From positions 1 to 37,550 of IMG/VR virus record IMGVR_UViG_3300044641_005274: a DNA stretch of 37,550 nucleotides. The stretch is one strand, 5' to 3'. Shown here piece by piece: positions 7,024 to 16,885 of this stretch. Both the position numbers and the translations under genes were made by a program. Below the pieces are notes generated by a model. That model searched no databases. It was not told where the DNA came from and was given only the letters and a program-made list of their open reading frames with translations. Within the stretch, counting starts at the first letter, position 1. The number at the start of each line of letters is the position of its first letter. Source of the DNA: a virus.

Positions 7024-9726
7024 ATGCCAAATACGAATCCACAACAACAGCAGAATTTACAACAGCAACAGCAGCTTAATGTTAGTATAGAAAACTACAG
7101 AGAGACGCTATCAAGTATTTCTGAAGAGCTAGGAAAGCAGAAAAGGCAAATAACAGCTGCTACAGGTGAGTACAGCAAATTGGATAGTATCGCAAGACAA
7201 CTACAATCTACTGAAAAAGGAATAGCAGGTCTTACTTCGGACCAAATAAAAAAGCTACAAGAAAAGTACGAATACTCTATAAAAGAACTTTCAACTCAAG
7301 CTACTCAACTAGCAAGGAAAAAAGGCTTAGGAAAACTGGATGAGCAAAAAATTAAAGATGCACTGACATACGGCCTAATAGATGAAAAAGAGGCAGCACT
7401 ACTATCAGCAAAGCTGGATAAGTTTAAAACAGAAAAGTCACTAAGAGACACACTAAACAACCAGTTAAAAGAAAGAGTAGAGTACGAGGAGAAAGTTAAA
7501 GATTTAACTGGTGCAACAGGTGCTGCTATAAAAGGACTCCATGACTCAATGGATAAGTTAGGCTTATCATCCTTAAACAATTTCCTACAAGTTGACAAAG
7601 CGAAAGAAGCTATGGAAGCTGAGGCAGATGCTATTGCTAGAGGAGAGAAGAGTGGTGGAGCACTTCAAGTTAAGATGGCAGGTATTTCAACACTTGCAAA
7701 AGGGTTTTATCAAAGTATGTTTTCTGCAGAAGTAGTAATAGGATTTATTGTAAAATCACTCGCAGCAGGTAGCCAGAACATGGCTGATTTCCAAAAACAA
7801 ACTGGAATGAGCTACACGAGTGCCTACAAGACGAATATGGGGATGCAAGCACTTGCAGCAAAAACCAACGACGCCTTTATAACATCAGAAAAACTTAACA
7901 AAAGCTACTCAATGCTTACCGAGCAACTTGGAGTATCAGCAGAGGTTTTAGGAGGAGAAGCACTGATAAGTGCAACTAACCTTTCAGAGAGATTAGGAAT
8001 GTCAGCCGAAGCAGCGAGTAGATTAACACAATATACCAGACTTCAAGGAGAAAATACAGAAGACATCTTAGGAAATGCAGTCGCTACAGTAGGAGCATTT
8101 AATAAGCAAAATAAAACAGCTATTAATTCCAAACAAGTAATGGATGATGTAGCCGGTGCTTCTAAGTCTATGTATCTTAATATGGGCAAAAACGTAGAGG
8201 CAATGGCAGCTACAGCTACAAAAGCAAGATCATTGGGGCTATCATTACAGAGCGTAGAAAAGATATCAGAAAGTTTACTTAATTTTGAAGACTCTATTGG
8301 AAAGGAAATGGAAGCAAACTTGCTTTTAGGAGGAGGAGTTAATCTTGCAAAAGCAAGGGAATATGCTTTAACAGGAGACACTGCTAAGCTAACTGATGAA
8401 ATAGGTAAGCAAGAAAGCATCCGAAATGCATTTGCAACTAAGAACGTAATAGCACAGCAAGCAGCAGCAGACGCTTTAGGAATATCTAAAGAAGAATTAG
8501 CTGGAATGGCCATGCAGAACGACATAAACATATTATCAGCAGAGCAATTAAAGGATAAGTACGGAGAAACTAGCTACGAAGCTATGAAGAGTAGAAGTGC
8601 TTCCGAAAAGTTTGGAGATGCAATGGAAAAGGTAAAATCGACAATAGGAGGTATTATACAGATATTTAGCCCACTTTTAGATGGACTCACATTGGTACTA
8701 AACATACCCTTTATGCCTCAAGTATTAGGACTTCTTATTGTATCAAAAGTACTACTAAGTAACTTTAAAGGGATTAAGGATTCTATAGGTGGAGCATTCA
8801 AGGCCATGTCAGGACTTAAGGACAAGATAATGGGCAGTGCAACATCTGTTAAAGATAAAGTAAAAGACAATGTAGACTCTATTAAAGATAAAGTAATGGG
8901 TGGTACAAAACCAGATGTCTCTTCATCAGCAGCAGAAGATGCAAAAGATAAAGTAGGAGCTAAAAGCAAAGGAGGCTTTAAGCAAGCGATGCGAGATCTT
9001 GCAGGTGGATTAAAGGCTATGGGAGCAACAGGAGTAGGGAAAGGTATCTTCAACCTATTGGTAGCAGGACCTGCCTTGGTATTTGCAGTAGCATCTATTC
9101 CGTTCTTATTAGCAGTAGCAGCAATAGGTACAGCAGCCGGAGTAGGATTGCAAGGATTAGCTACAGGTTTAAAAGCATTAGGAAAAGCAGGTACAGGTGC
9201 ATTATATGGAATAGGTCTTCTAGCCTTACTTGGAGTTGCAATGATTCCATTTGGAATTGCACTAGGACAAGCCGCACCAGCAATAGAGGCTTTTGGAACA
9301 GTAATCACAGCAGTGTTTGCAGGAATAGCAACAGTAATACCAGTTATAGTAGATGGCTTTGTTAGGTTAATTTCTGCAGTAACAAACGGTATTGGACCAT
9401 TACTTTTATTAGGACCAGCTTTATTTGGAATTGCAGCAGGATTGGGAGCAATTGGATTTGCAGGAATAACATCAATACCTGGAATAATGGCCCTAACAGC
9501 TCTTTCAGTAATAGCACCTGCTTTGACAGGTTTAGCAAATGCAATGGGTCCTCAAAAAGAAAGCAAAAGTGTAGGAGAAGCAAAATCAAAGGCAGACGAA
9601 GGATCCTTAGCAGCGTTAGAAGCAAAGTTAACAGAACTTATAGCAGTAGTAAAAGAAGGAGGAGATGTGTACATGGATACAGTTAAGGTTGGTAAAGCAT
9701 TACAACTTGGACGTACAAAACTATAA
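7024..9726 (+). CDS. Tail tape measure protein
   Basis: A 900-residue protein, the length-determining scaffold inside the tail tube (functional counterpart of T4 gp29). The N-terminus is Gln-rich, followed by a long charged coiled-coil-like region (about 20-230). Then comes an Ala/Ser-rich helical part with a short collagen-like phrase [10 protein letters not shown], a Lys/Asp-rich hinge (about 590-650), and strongly hydrophobic Gly/Ala/Val/Leu segments from about 670 to 840 that could insert in a membrane during DNA delivery. Length, composition and position after the tube and hub genes support the call; no lysozyme or peptidase domain is visible. Confidence 0.88.
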   Translation: MPNTNPQQQQNLQQQQQLNVSIENYRETLSSISEELGKQKRQITAATGEYSKLDSIARQLQSTEKGIAGLTSDQIKKLQEKYEYSIKELSTQATQLARKKGLGKLDEQKIKDALTYGLIDEKEAALLSAKLDKFKTEKSLRDTLNNQLKERVEYEEKVKDLTGATGAAIKGLHDSMDKLGLSSLNNFLQVDKAKEAMEAEADAIARGEKSGGALQVKMAGISTLAKGFYQSMFSAEVVIGFIVKSLAAGSQNMADFQKQTGMSYTSAYKTNMGMQALAAKTNDAFITSEKLNKSYSMLTEQLGVSAEVLGGEALISATNLSERLGMSAEAASRLTQYTRLQGENTEDILGNAVATVGAFNKQNKTAINSKQVMDDVAGASKSMYLNMGKNVEAMAATATKARSLGLSLQSVEKISESLLNFEDSIGKEMEANLLLGGGVNLAKAREYALTGDTAKLTDEIGKQESIRNAFATKNVIAQQAAADALGISKEELAGMAMQNDINILSAEQLKDKYGETSYEAMKSRSASEKFGDAMEKVKSTIGGIIQIFSPLLDGLTLVLNIPFMPQVLGLLIVSKVLLSNFKGIKDSIGGAFKAMSGLKDKIMGSATSVKDKVKDNVDSIKDKVMGGTKPDVSSSAAEDAKDKVGAKSKGGFKQAMRDLAGGLKAMGATGVGKGIFNLLVAGPALVFAVASIPFLLAVAAIGTAAGVGLQGLATGLKALGKAGTGALYGIGLLALLGVAMIPFGIALGQAAPAIEAFGTVITAVFAGIATVIPVIVDGFVRLISAVTNGIGPLLLLGPALFGIAAGLGAIGFAGITSIPGIMALTALSVIAPALTGLANAMGPQKESKSVGEAKSKADEGSLAALEAKLTELIAVVKEGGDVYMDTVKVGKALQLGRTKL

Positions 9727-9742
9727 ATTAGTACAAACAAAC

Positions 9743-9755
9743 TATTTATAATAAA
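9743..9755 (+). promoter_or_regulatory. Late-type promoter box
   Basis: TATTTATAATAAA followed by an A-rich leader, 15 nt before the ATG at 9771. It has the same sequence as the boxes at 3239 and 6998. Confidence 0.6.
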
Positions 9756-9770
9756 TTAAAAACAATTAAT

Positions 9771-9995
9771 ATGGGACTATTAGATTTACTACCAACATCT
9801 AACTTAGGATTAGACGGAGCAACACCGGCACAGATACCGAGTGCTAATCCAACATCAACATTACATTTTCAATCATCTATTAATGATCAACCAAACATTG
9901 CTCAAAACCCTTCTACATTAGACTTAAATGGTGTTAAACCAGTTATCTCTCCAACAGGGCAGCAACTTCCATACCTAGATCATTTACCAGGTTAA
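9771..9995 (+). CDS. Small structural-region protein, unknown
   Basis: A 74-residue Pro/Asn/Ser/Thr-rich protein (starting MGLLDLLPTSNLGLDG, ending GQQLPYLDHLPG) with no Cys, membrane segment or recognised domain. It has its own late-type box and lies 10 nt before a large baseplate-region gene, so it is probably co-expressed with it and may be a small virion or assembly factor. The function is unknown. Confidence 0.6.
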   Translation: MGLLDLLPTSNLGLDGATPAQIPSANPTSTLHFQSSINDQPNIAQNPSTLDLNGVKPVISPTGQQLPYLDHLPG

Positions 9996-10005
9996 TAAAA
10001 AGTAA

Positions 10006-12045
10006 ATGGCAAACGGATTAATAAATCTTCAAACGGATCTTACAAGTCTGAAGTATACCTCTATGCCTCTTGGAAGCGACAAACCTCTTATAACTAAGGA
10101 TATAGGACAAGCACCAGGAAGCCAAGTAGGAGTAGAGATATCTCGTCGTATTGACGATACATCACGTATTGCCCAAATGCTTGTATCTAAACCAGGTATA
10201 AAGTACCTATTGCATGAGGCAGAGCTTCAACAAATAGGTGCTGCTGATAAAATTAGAAAAGCACGTAAAGGAGGTAAATCTGTAGCAGGAGCAGTTTTAG
10301 GACAGTTAGGAAATACAGTAGTTAGTACTTTAAAAATTGTAGGATCAACTATTGCACAAGTTCCTGTAAATGGAACTGGTACACACTTTCTAAAAGGATT
10401 TAGAACTGACACTTATTTACAACCATCAGGAGGAAATAATAGATCAGCCTTTGCTCAATTTTTTGGAGCAGGAGGAATTGAGGGAGCACCACTAGCACTT
10501 GAGGGCAAACCTATTACTGGAAAAGTTCAATCTAACTTTGGAGAAGCAAACGAAAAGACAGGTGACTTTCAAGTAGCAGCTGAAAGCCAATTAGATTATG
10601 ATGAAAAAGTAAATTCTCTAATACCAGGCCAATCCGCATATACTAGTGCCGAGCAAGGTACTACAATTATCCAAGACAACCTAGGACAAGAAGGATGGAA
10701 GCCCTATACAAGTACAGGGGTAAAAGAAAATTTTGTAAGTAGAGATGCAAACAAAATTATCAGTCAAAGTATTTTTGCCGATAAAAAAATACAGAATAAA
10801 GGTAGATCACCTATAACAGGGCAAATTAGAAGTTCCCCTATAGAGCTGATATCCCCAATAGGAGGACCTCCTTTATTAATACCACAAAAAGAAACAACTG
10901 CTGCTGAAGGTAGTCTAGGAATATCAAATAAAAATGTAGCAGGGGATGTTTCTGAAACTCCTACAGATAGTTTAGGAAAGACTTACAGTAGCACAGATAC
11001 GTATACTGGAAAAGATTCTGCTGAGACCATCAGAAGAGCCGCTAGTGGCCTAAGCATCTCCTTAGACTCAGGCTCAGAAAATATATACATACCTAATACC
11101 CGCCGTCAAGATAATACCTACGGAGATGCAATGGTAGGAGATATTCAAAATGACAGTGCAGGAAGATTAGAGGATGGAGTACCGTTAGGTGAAAGACTAA
11201 TACCAAGAAAAATAACTCTAAAACAACTAAAAATAGGAGTTAATACAGGTTCTATAGAGGTAGTTGGAGAGTTTCCACCCACACCTACCATAGAGGATTT
11301 TAGATCAGGAAGTGGTTCACCAGTTGCGTACAATTATGGTTTAAATACAATAAACAAAGAAAGAAGAGTAGGATTAGGAAATCAAGGAAAAGCAGGGCTT
11401 ACAAGCTACGTAGTAACAGATCCATTATCAATAGATAAGCTAAACCAACAGGATATTAGCAATAACCGAGTTGACGGTACAAAGCCAGACGACGTTAGAG
11501 ATCTTTGTAAATTTTTCTTTGAAATAATAACACCTGACGGATCTAAATTTTTATACTTTAGAGCACTACTTGATAGTGTTGATGATAGTTATAATGCAAC
11601 TTGGAATCCAACCAAATACGTAGGTCGAGCAGAGGAGTTTTATACTTATGGAGGATTTAGTAGAGATATAAATGTTAAGTTCAAAATAGCAGCAGCTACA
11701 AGAGAGGAAATGAAACCTCTGTATAGAAAGATGGTATACTTAGCATCTGCAACAGCTCCTACTTATGGAGGACAAGGTTTTATGAGAGGAACACTTGCTC
11801 GACTAACAGTTGGTTCATATTTTGATCAATTACCAGGAGTAATAACTTCTGTAAAATATAACTTGATAGAAGACATGCCTTGGGAGATAGCAATGCAACA
11901 ACCAGAAGGAAACGAATCAGGAGTACAAGAATTACCAATGGGTCTGGAATGTACAGTAGCATTTAAAGTAATTCACGACTTTGCACCACAAACAGGATTA
12001 TACCATTATTTTACAAGTAATGAAGAAGCTAAAACTTATTTTTAA
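10006..12045 (+). CDS. Baseplate/tail-tube-initiator-like structural protein
   Basis: A 679-residue protein without signal peptide. The N-terminal half is Gly/Ser/Gln-rich with low similarity to anything I recognise. The C-terminal 190 residues (from about DVRDLCKFFFEI) have a tube-like pattern: RALLDSVDDSYNATWNP, then YVGRAEEFYTYGGFSRD, a basic helix REEMKPLYRKMVYLAS and closing strands. This resembles tail-tube-fold baseplate proteins such as the gp48/gp54 tube initiators that cap the hub. Position between tape measure and the LysM-like wedge gene supports a baseplate role; the exact T4 equivalent is uncertain. Confidence 0.6.
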   Translation: MANGLINLQTDLTSLKYTSMPLGSDKPLITKDIGQAPGSQVGVEISRRIDDTSRIAQMLVSKPGIKYLLHEAELQQIGAADKIRKARKGGKSVAGAVLGQLGNTVVSTLKIVGSTIAQVPVNGTGTHFLKGFRTDTYLQPSGGNNRSAFAQFFGAGGIEGAPLALEGKPITGKVQSNFGEANEKTGDFQVAAESQLDYDEKVNSLIPGQSAYTSAEQGTTIIQDNLGQEGWKPYTSTGVKENFVSRDANKIISQSIFADKKIQNKGRSPITGQIRSSPIELISPIGGPPLLIPQKETTAAEGSLGISNKNVAGDVSETPTDSLGKTYSSTDTYTGKDSAETIRRAASGLSISLDSGSENIYIPNTRRQDNTYGDAMVGDIQNDSAGRLEDGVPLGERLIPRKITLKQLKIGVNTGSIEVVGEFPPTPTIEDFRSGSGSPVAYNYGLNTINKERRVGLGNQGKAGLTSYVVTDPLSIDKLNQQDISNNRVDGTKPDDVRDLCKFFFEIITPDGSKFLYFRALLDSVDDSYNATWNPTKYVGRAEEFYTYGGFSRDINVKFKIAAATREEMKPLYRKMVYLASATAPTYGGQGFMRGTLARLTVGSYFDQLPGVITSVKYNLIEDMPWEIAMQQPEGNESGVQELPMGLECTVAFKVIHDFAPQTGLYHYFTSNEEAKTYF

Positions 12046-12070
12046 AATAAGTACAATTTATAGGTGTAGT

Positions 12071-12100
12071 TTGAAATTAAAATAATTTAAAGTATATTAT
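12071..12100 (+). promoter_or_regulatory. Probable promoter TTG-N19-TATATTAT
   Basis: TTG at 12071-12073, 19 nt, TATATTAT at 12093-12100, then 26 nt to the ATG at 12127. The spacing is one less than in the other members of this class. Confidence 0.45.
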
Positions 12101-12126
12101 AAAGTACTTAGGCAAAAATACAACAA

Positions 12127-12432
12127 ATGGCAAACAGATACAGGGACATAGCAAAATCAACAACTTCGGATGGAGTACAATATACCAATAATCCAATCTA
12201 TCCTGAAATTGCTTTATCTGAAAACGATTTCTATGTAATAACTTCGGAAGGAGATCGGTATGACACTTTGGCCCAACAATTTTACGACGACTACACACTG
12301 TGGTGGATTATAGCTGCAGCTAATACCTCAGAGAGAGCATCCTTGGTTATTACACCAGGAGTTCAACTACGAATCCCTGCAGACAAGGATAGAATAATAC
12401 AAGCATATAACCAGTTTAATACTAGTAGATAA
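12127..12432 (+). CDS. Baseplate wedge protein with LysM-like fold (T4 gp53-like)
   Basis: A 101-residue protein. The core (about 38-85) has YVITSEGDRYDTLAQQFY, then YTLWWIIAAANTSE and ITPGVQLRIP, the signature of LysM-like baseplate proteins such as gp53 (D.LA..FY...LWW.IA..N....P....G..L.IP). In T4 gp53 joins adjacent baseplate wedges. The stop codon overlaps the next gene's ATG (TAATG), coupling it to the large hub-like protein. The family call is good; wedge versus hub placement is inferred. Confidence 0.72.
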   Translation: MANRYRDIAKSTTSDGVQYTNNPIYPEIALSENDFYVITSEGDRYDTLAQQFYDDYTLWWIIAAANTSERASLVITPGVQLRIPADKDRIIQAYNQFNTSR

Positions 12433-15236
12433 TGGCAGGAGGAATAGGAAGCCCAATTAGAGCTGAAGTTGCAACTCAAATGGAAAGGAGGCAAGCTGTA
12501 ATATCTAAGACTCAACAAAGAACCGATAACGACTTATTATACCTTAACGGTAAAACAGGCTGGGTAAGACTATCATCAGGAATCAATACAATAACGCCAG
12601 CAGAAATAGCAAAGCTAAGAGCACAGAATGGTAGGTTTGATATAAAAGGTGATAGTACCGATGCAGGCTACAACATACTACAAGGTGGTGTACTACATCC
12701 AAACAGAGGGGTAAGAGCAGGTATAAACACATCAGGATTCTATGACGAATCTGCAGCATACAATAATAGAAAAGACACTACAGGTATAAGACCTATGCCA
12801 GGGATTACTTCTATGACTGTTAAAACAAAAAATGCTACCGGAACACTGAGAGAAGCTGAGGTAAAATTTACATGCTGGACGTTAGAGGATTTTGAGCTAA
12901 TGGAAAAGCTATACCTACGACCAGGATTTTCAATGCTATTGGAGTGGGGACATTCTATGTATATAGATAATAATGGAACTCTTATAAAAAACATAGAGAC
13001 AGTACCTAACGGATTTTTTGCAAATGGAATTAGTATGGCAGGTGTTCTAAAAAGTATCTCTAGCATTAGACAAAAGAGTAGCTACAACTATGAAGGAATG
13101 ATTGGGTACTGTAAGAATTTCTCTTGGACCTATACACAAGCAGGAGCTTACGAATGTAGTGTTAGTATTACATCAACAGGAGAAATACTAGAATCATTTC
13201 AAGTACGGTTTGATCCACAACTTAGGATAGATCCTGCAGATTTTGAAGACGCAGAATCAGAAACAGGAAAAGAAGAGCGTAAAAGTGTTTTTCATTTCTT
13301 CATTTCAAAAATGGATGAAATAAAAGAAGCTACTTTTACTAAAGCAGCACTTACAGCAAAAACACCAAGCTTAGGAGCAAAACTACAAGACTTTACAGCA
13401 TACTACTCAGCAGTGGAAATTGAAAGATGGGGTTGGGATAAAGATCAGCCAATGACTTGGATTCCTTTGAGAGTTGTCTTAGATGTATTTAACAATTGCA
13501 TTAGTCTAGTAGACGGAACTAAAAGTGAAGGAGATCCAGATAGATCATATATACATTTTAACACAGATTATTCTAAATCATCCAAATTCTTATCAAGTGA
13601 AGAGCACTTCTCAGTAGACCCTACTGTTTGTGTAATTCAGAATAAAGATACAAACGGATATGGAGTTGTAACAGCAATTCACGACAGCATAGCAACTTTA
13701 CCAGATAGCAGTACCTATGATGATGTGCTAAACATATTAGTAACAACAGCTTATTTAAAAAGTACATTAGACCTATCTTTAGACACTGCCGGAAAGGTAG
13801 ACAAAAGTATGTCAGACATAATGCAAACTTTTCTAGATGGTATTAACTCTGCTTTAGGTGGAATTAACGATTTTGCAATGTTACATGATGATGAAGATGG
13901 AGCTGGTACTTGGTACATTGCAGATAGAAATAATACACCTGCAGATACGGTTGTAAAAATGCCTGTTTTTACTTTAGCAGGACTAGGAAGTGTATTTACA
14001 GACATAAGCATTAGTAGTAAAATTTCAAACGAAATAGGAAGCAATATAGCAATTGCAGCACAGGGAACAGCGCAGAATTATTCACAAAATGTAGAAAACA
14101 TACTAAGATGGAATGAGGGAGTAATTGATAGAGTAAGAGTTACTAAAGACACTTCTAATACAGGCAAAGACGGAGTGCAAGCTGTAGAAGATGACAGAGC
14201 AAAACGAGAAGCAAAATGGATAGACACTTTAAAAACTTTCTTTGAGGACTTTAATGGAAGTGGCTATGACGAAGAGGATATGAAGACTGCTAAAACTATG
14301 CATGCTGAATGGACCCTAGAACACGTACTTAAAAAAGGTAGAACACAGAAAAAAGAACCACTTCCAGGAGCTGTACCAGTAGAGCTATCATTTAAGACAA
14401 CTGGTATAGGTGGATTTAGACCCATGGAAGCTTTTAAGATATCAGCAGGAATACTTCCAAGTAAGTACAATGAAAAATTTTGTTATTTGGTAACAGGAGT
14501 GGAACACACTTTGGATACAAACAATGTATGGGAAACTAACATATCAACTCAATTTTTTCCAATACAAGCACCTACAGCAGCGGAAATTGAAAACGCAGGT
14601 AAAAAAGGAACTCCACCACCAGGATCTCCACCAAAAGGTGGCGACGGTGGCGGTGGCGGCGATGGCGCTGAAACAGGAGGAGTTGTATCGGGAGATGTAA
14701 GACCTATCTCTAAAATGAAGCCGTATACTCAAGAAGTGTTGAAAACACATAAAGGATTGGTATTAGTAAGAGAGGCTGCAACAGTAAGAAGAACTATTGG
14801 TTCGTTATACTACAACCAAAAACTTATTGCAGTTACAGTAGAAGATGCTATTAGGGCGAAGAAAGTAAAAAGAGAGACTGCAATACCTGATACACTGTCA
14901 TTGAAAAAGGTTCCGTACAACCTGACTTTAGATACTACTGGAAACAAAAGTATTCAAAAAATTGCAGTTAACTTTAACGATGGAAAAGGAAAAGTAGCTC
15001 CTAGAGTAGGTACAGATAAATCAGCAGTTAATGTAGATGGACCAGGTAACTTAGATTTTGCAGGAATAAGAATCCATGCAGGAAAAAGTGAAGGTTGGTC
15101 AGAGGGATGTCTAATTGTTTCTTCCACTAGAAACAAAGACGGAACTATTGCATTAGATTATCCAAAAGCGACAGAAGTAGTAAGACTTATAAAAAGTAAT
15201 AATTTAAAAACAATTTACGTTGTAAACGATTTTTAA
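12432..15236 (+). CDS. Large baseplate protein with C-terminal DUF5675-like domain
   Basis: A 934-residue protein without signal peptide. Residues 1 to about 720 look like a baseplate hub or spike platform: VKFTCWTLEDFELMEKLYLRPG, FSWTYTQAGAYECSVSI and GTWYIADRNNTP are strand-rich phrases typical of such proteins. A Pro/Gly linker follows (about 718-745). Residues about 760-934 resemble DUF5675: LVLVREAATVRRTIGSLYYN, VTVEDAIR, TAIP-like, and IRIHAGKSEGWSEGCLIV with His882 and Cys893. That H...GC layout recalls L,D-transpeptidase-like active sites, so a peptidoglycan-acting tip replacing gp5 lysozyme is possible (inference). It is translationally coupled to the LysM-like gene. Confidence 0.7.
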   Translation: MAGGIGSPIRAEVATQMERRQAVISKTQQRTDNDLLYLNGKTGWVRLSSGINTITPAEIAKLRAQNGRFDIKGDSTDAGYNILQGGVLHPNRGVRAGINTSGFYDESAAYNNRKDTTGIRPMPGITSMTVKTKNATGTLREAEVKFTCWTLEDFELMEKLYLRPGFSMLLEWGHSMYIDNNGTLIKNIETVPNGFFANGISMAGVLKSISSIRQKSSYNYEGMIGYCKNFSWTYTQAGAYECSVSITSTGEILESFQVRFDPQLRIDPADFEDAESETGKEERKSVFHFFISKMDEIKEATFTKAALTAKTPSLGAKLQDFTAYYSAVEIERWGWDKDQPMTWIPLRVVLDVFNNCISLVDGTKSEGDPDRSYIHFNTDYSKSSKFLSSEEHFSVDPTVCVIQNKDTNGYGVVTAIHDSIATLPDSSTYDDVLNILVTTAYLKSTLDLSLDTAGKVDKSMSDIMQTFLDGINSALGGINDFAMLHDDEDGAGTWYIADRNNTPADTVVKMPVFTLAGLGSVFTDISISSKISNEIGSNIAIAAQGTAQNYSQNVENILRWNEGVIDRVRVTKDTSNTGKDGVQAVEDDRAKREAKWIDTLKTFFEDFNGSGYDEEDMKTAKTMHAEWTLEHVLKKGRTQKKEPLPGAVPVELSFKTTGIGGFRPMEAFKISAGILPSKYNEKFCYLVTGVEHTLDTNNVWETNISTQFFPIQAPTAAEIENAGKKGTPPPGSPPKGGDGGGGGDGAETGGVVSGDVRPISKMKPYTQEVLKTHKGLVLVREAATVRRTIGSLYYNQKLIAVTVEDAIRAKKVKRETAIPDTLSLKKVPYNLTLDTTGNKSIQKIAVNFNDGKGKVAPRVGTDKSAVNVDGPGNLDFAGIRIHAGKSEGWSEGCLIVSSTRNKDGTIALDYPKATEVVRLIKSNNLKTIYVVNDF

Positions 15237-15238
15237 AA

Positions 15239-16822
15239 ATGGCAGATATTTTAGTAAAACAATTTACTTACAAAACTTCATCACAAGGAGAGACCTACTT
15301 TATAGAAATATTTGGAGATGGAACTTTTATTAGAAAAAATGGATACACTATTGTAGAACCAACTGAACAAGCCTTTTTAGATAACTTTAAAAAAAGCATA
15401 GATGAATCAGGAATAAGAGCTCCAGATGGAACTAACTACAAACTAGATCCATCAGCAAAAGAAGCTACAATAGCAGAGGTTAGAGAAGAGTGGTCAAAGT
15501 ACAATAAGGACAAAGCAAGTAAGCTAGCTTTTGGAGAAGCAAAAAGCCCTGACATGAATTTTGCAAAAAATATAGCAAAAAATAATGCAATAGAGGAATT
15601 TGGTAAAAAACAAAATACACAAAACTATACGGTAAGAGGAGCTGTCATTACTCAAGAAAAACTATACAGTAACCCAGATAAGACATACTCCTCACTAATG
15701 GTAGTGGAAATAGATGCGTTTATTCCAGAAGCAGCAGTTGCTCAAGAAGACACAGGAGGAAACTCAGCAACACTAAATGATGAACAAGCAACCGTAATAA
15801 CAGGTACCACCGAAACTGAACCAGATGTTGAATTTCCAGACTATTTTTCATCAGCAAGGAGTGTACGTGGACAGGCTGTAAAAAATGGAAAAACATACAT
15901 TGCAGGAGGTTATCTCTTTTATGCAAACAGTACAGAAGTTATACAGAAGGAAATTTGGGGACGAATTTACGATGATATAGCAGAAAAGATTTTTAATGAT
16001 GATGTAAACAGTGATGAAACCTTAGACGATAAGTACGAATCTGGATACGCAGTAAAGACTGTATCTTTTAAGTTTACAGCGGTACCTGCAGATCGTCCTA
16101 AGGAGCAGAAACCACCACCAGCACCGGTACCAGAACCTGCACCACCTACAGCAGTGAAGACAACTCCTATAGTATACCAACCCCTGGCCAGAGTATCCAA
16201 AGCTAAATCTACAAGAGGAGGAGAGTTTGTTGAAAAGGTATCCGGAAAGGACTATAAAGGTCAGTATATAGAAGCATACAAAAGTAAGTACTATGCAGGA
16301 AGTAGTTTGGATCAAAATGGAGTAGAACTAATACCAGCAGGAACAGAAGGTTTAGATATTATAACACCTGCGCTTGGTTTACTATTCTCATCAATGCAAG
16401 GCTTTTTTAATAAAAAAGCTAGTAGTGCTGATAGAGAAAAAGGAACTACTAAGAGGTATTTTATGCAAATGAAATTAGACAATAAGATTGTAGAACTAGA
16501 TAAAAGTAACTTTCAACAAGCACAATCCTATTTTCCTACACAAACCTATGCACAAATAGATTGGATAATAAAAGGACCAGCAGAGGATAAGGTTATCAAT
16601 GGATACCCTTTTGAAGGAGCAGAATCCAAGAATAAAAAAACAATACAATCACTAGAAAAACAAATACCAGGTATTCTAACTTTTATAAAAGACTATAAGT
16701 ATTTAGTAGAAGATCCGATGACGTATCAAAAACCACAACTTACATCGCAAGTAGTTGTACAAAAAGATGCAAATACAGAGTTACAAAACGATCGAAAAGC
16801 ACGTTTCGATACAAGAAAATAA
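15239..16822 (+). CDS. Baseplate-region structural protein, unknown
   Basis: A 527-residue protein beginning 2 nt after the preceding stop. The N-terminal part (FTYKTSSQGETYFIEIFGDG) is strand-rich; a Pro-rich linker with repeated PAP/PEP (about 282-305) splits it; the C-terminal half has VYQPLARVSKAKSTRGG and a charged helical end. No signal peptide, Cys-rich motif or catalytic signature was seen. It is the last gene of the tail block and is closed by a strong terminator. A virion role is inferred from position only. Confidence 0.6.
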   Translation: MADILVKQFTYKTSSQGETYFIEIFGDGTFIRKNGYTIVEPTEQAFLDNFKKSIDESGIRAPDGTNYKLDPSAKEATIAEVREEWSKYNKDKASKLAFGEAKSPDMNFAKNIAKNNAIEEFGKKQNTQNYTVRGAVITQEKLYSNPDKTYSSLMVVEIDAFIPEAAVAQEDTGGNSATLNDEQATVITGTTETEPDVEFPDYFSSARSVRGQAVKNGKTYIAGGYLFYANSTEVIQKEIWGRIYDDIAEKIFNDDVNSDETLDDKYESGYAVKTVSFKFTAVPADRPKEQKPPPAPVPEPAPPTAVKTTPIVYQPLARVSKAKSTRGGEFVEKVSGKDYKGQYIEAYKSKYYAGSSLDQNGVELIPAGTEGLDIITPALGLLFSSMQGFFNKKASSADREKGTTKRYFMQMKLDNKIVELDKSNFQQAQSYFPTQTYAQIDWIIKGPAEDKVINGYPFEGAESKNKKTIQSLEKQIPGILTFIKDYKYLVEDPMTYQKPQLTSQVVVQKDANTELQNDRKARFDTRK

Positions 16823-16831
16823 AAAGACAAC

Positions 16832-16858
16832 AACGCTTGCTTCGGTAAGCGTTTTTTT
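16832..16858 (+). terminator. Strong intrinsic terminator with UUCG tetraloop
   Basis: AACGCTTGC (16832-16840), loop TTCG, GTAAGCGTT (16845-16853), then a T run to 16858: a 9-bp stem closed by C(UUCG)G. It marks the boundary between the tail block and the replication block. Confidence 0.92.
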
Positions 16859-16867
16859 GTATATTAT
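16837..16867 (+). promoter_or_regulatory. Promoter TTG-N20-TATATTAT overlapping terminator
   Basis: TTG at 16837-16839 is part of the terminator's left stem arm; 20 nt later is TATATTAT (16860-16867). It starts the polymerase gene 18 nt downstream. Confidence 0.6.
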
Positions 16868-16885
16868 AAAAAAAGGTTATAAGAT

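Noticed and set aside
8043-9308. Long minus-strand frames opposite the tape measure gene
   Set aside because: They mirror the Ala-rich coding strand, have no promoter or family signature, and every convincing gene here is on the + strand.
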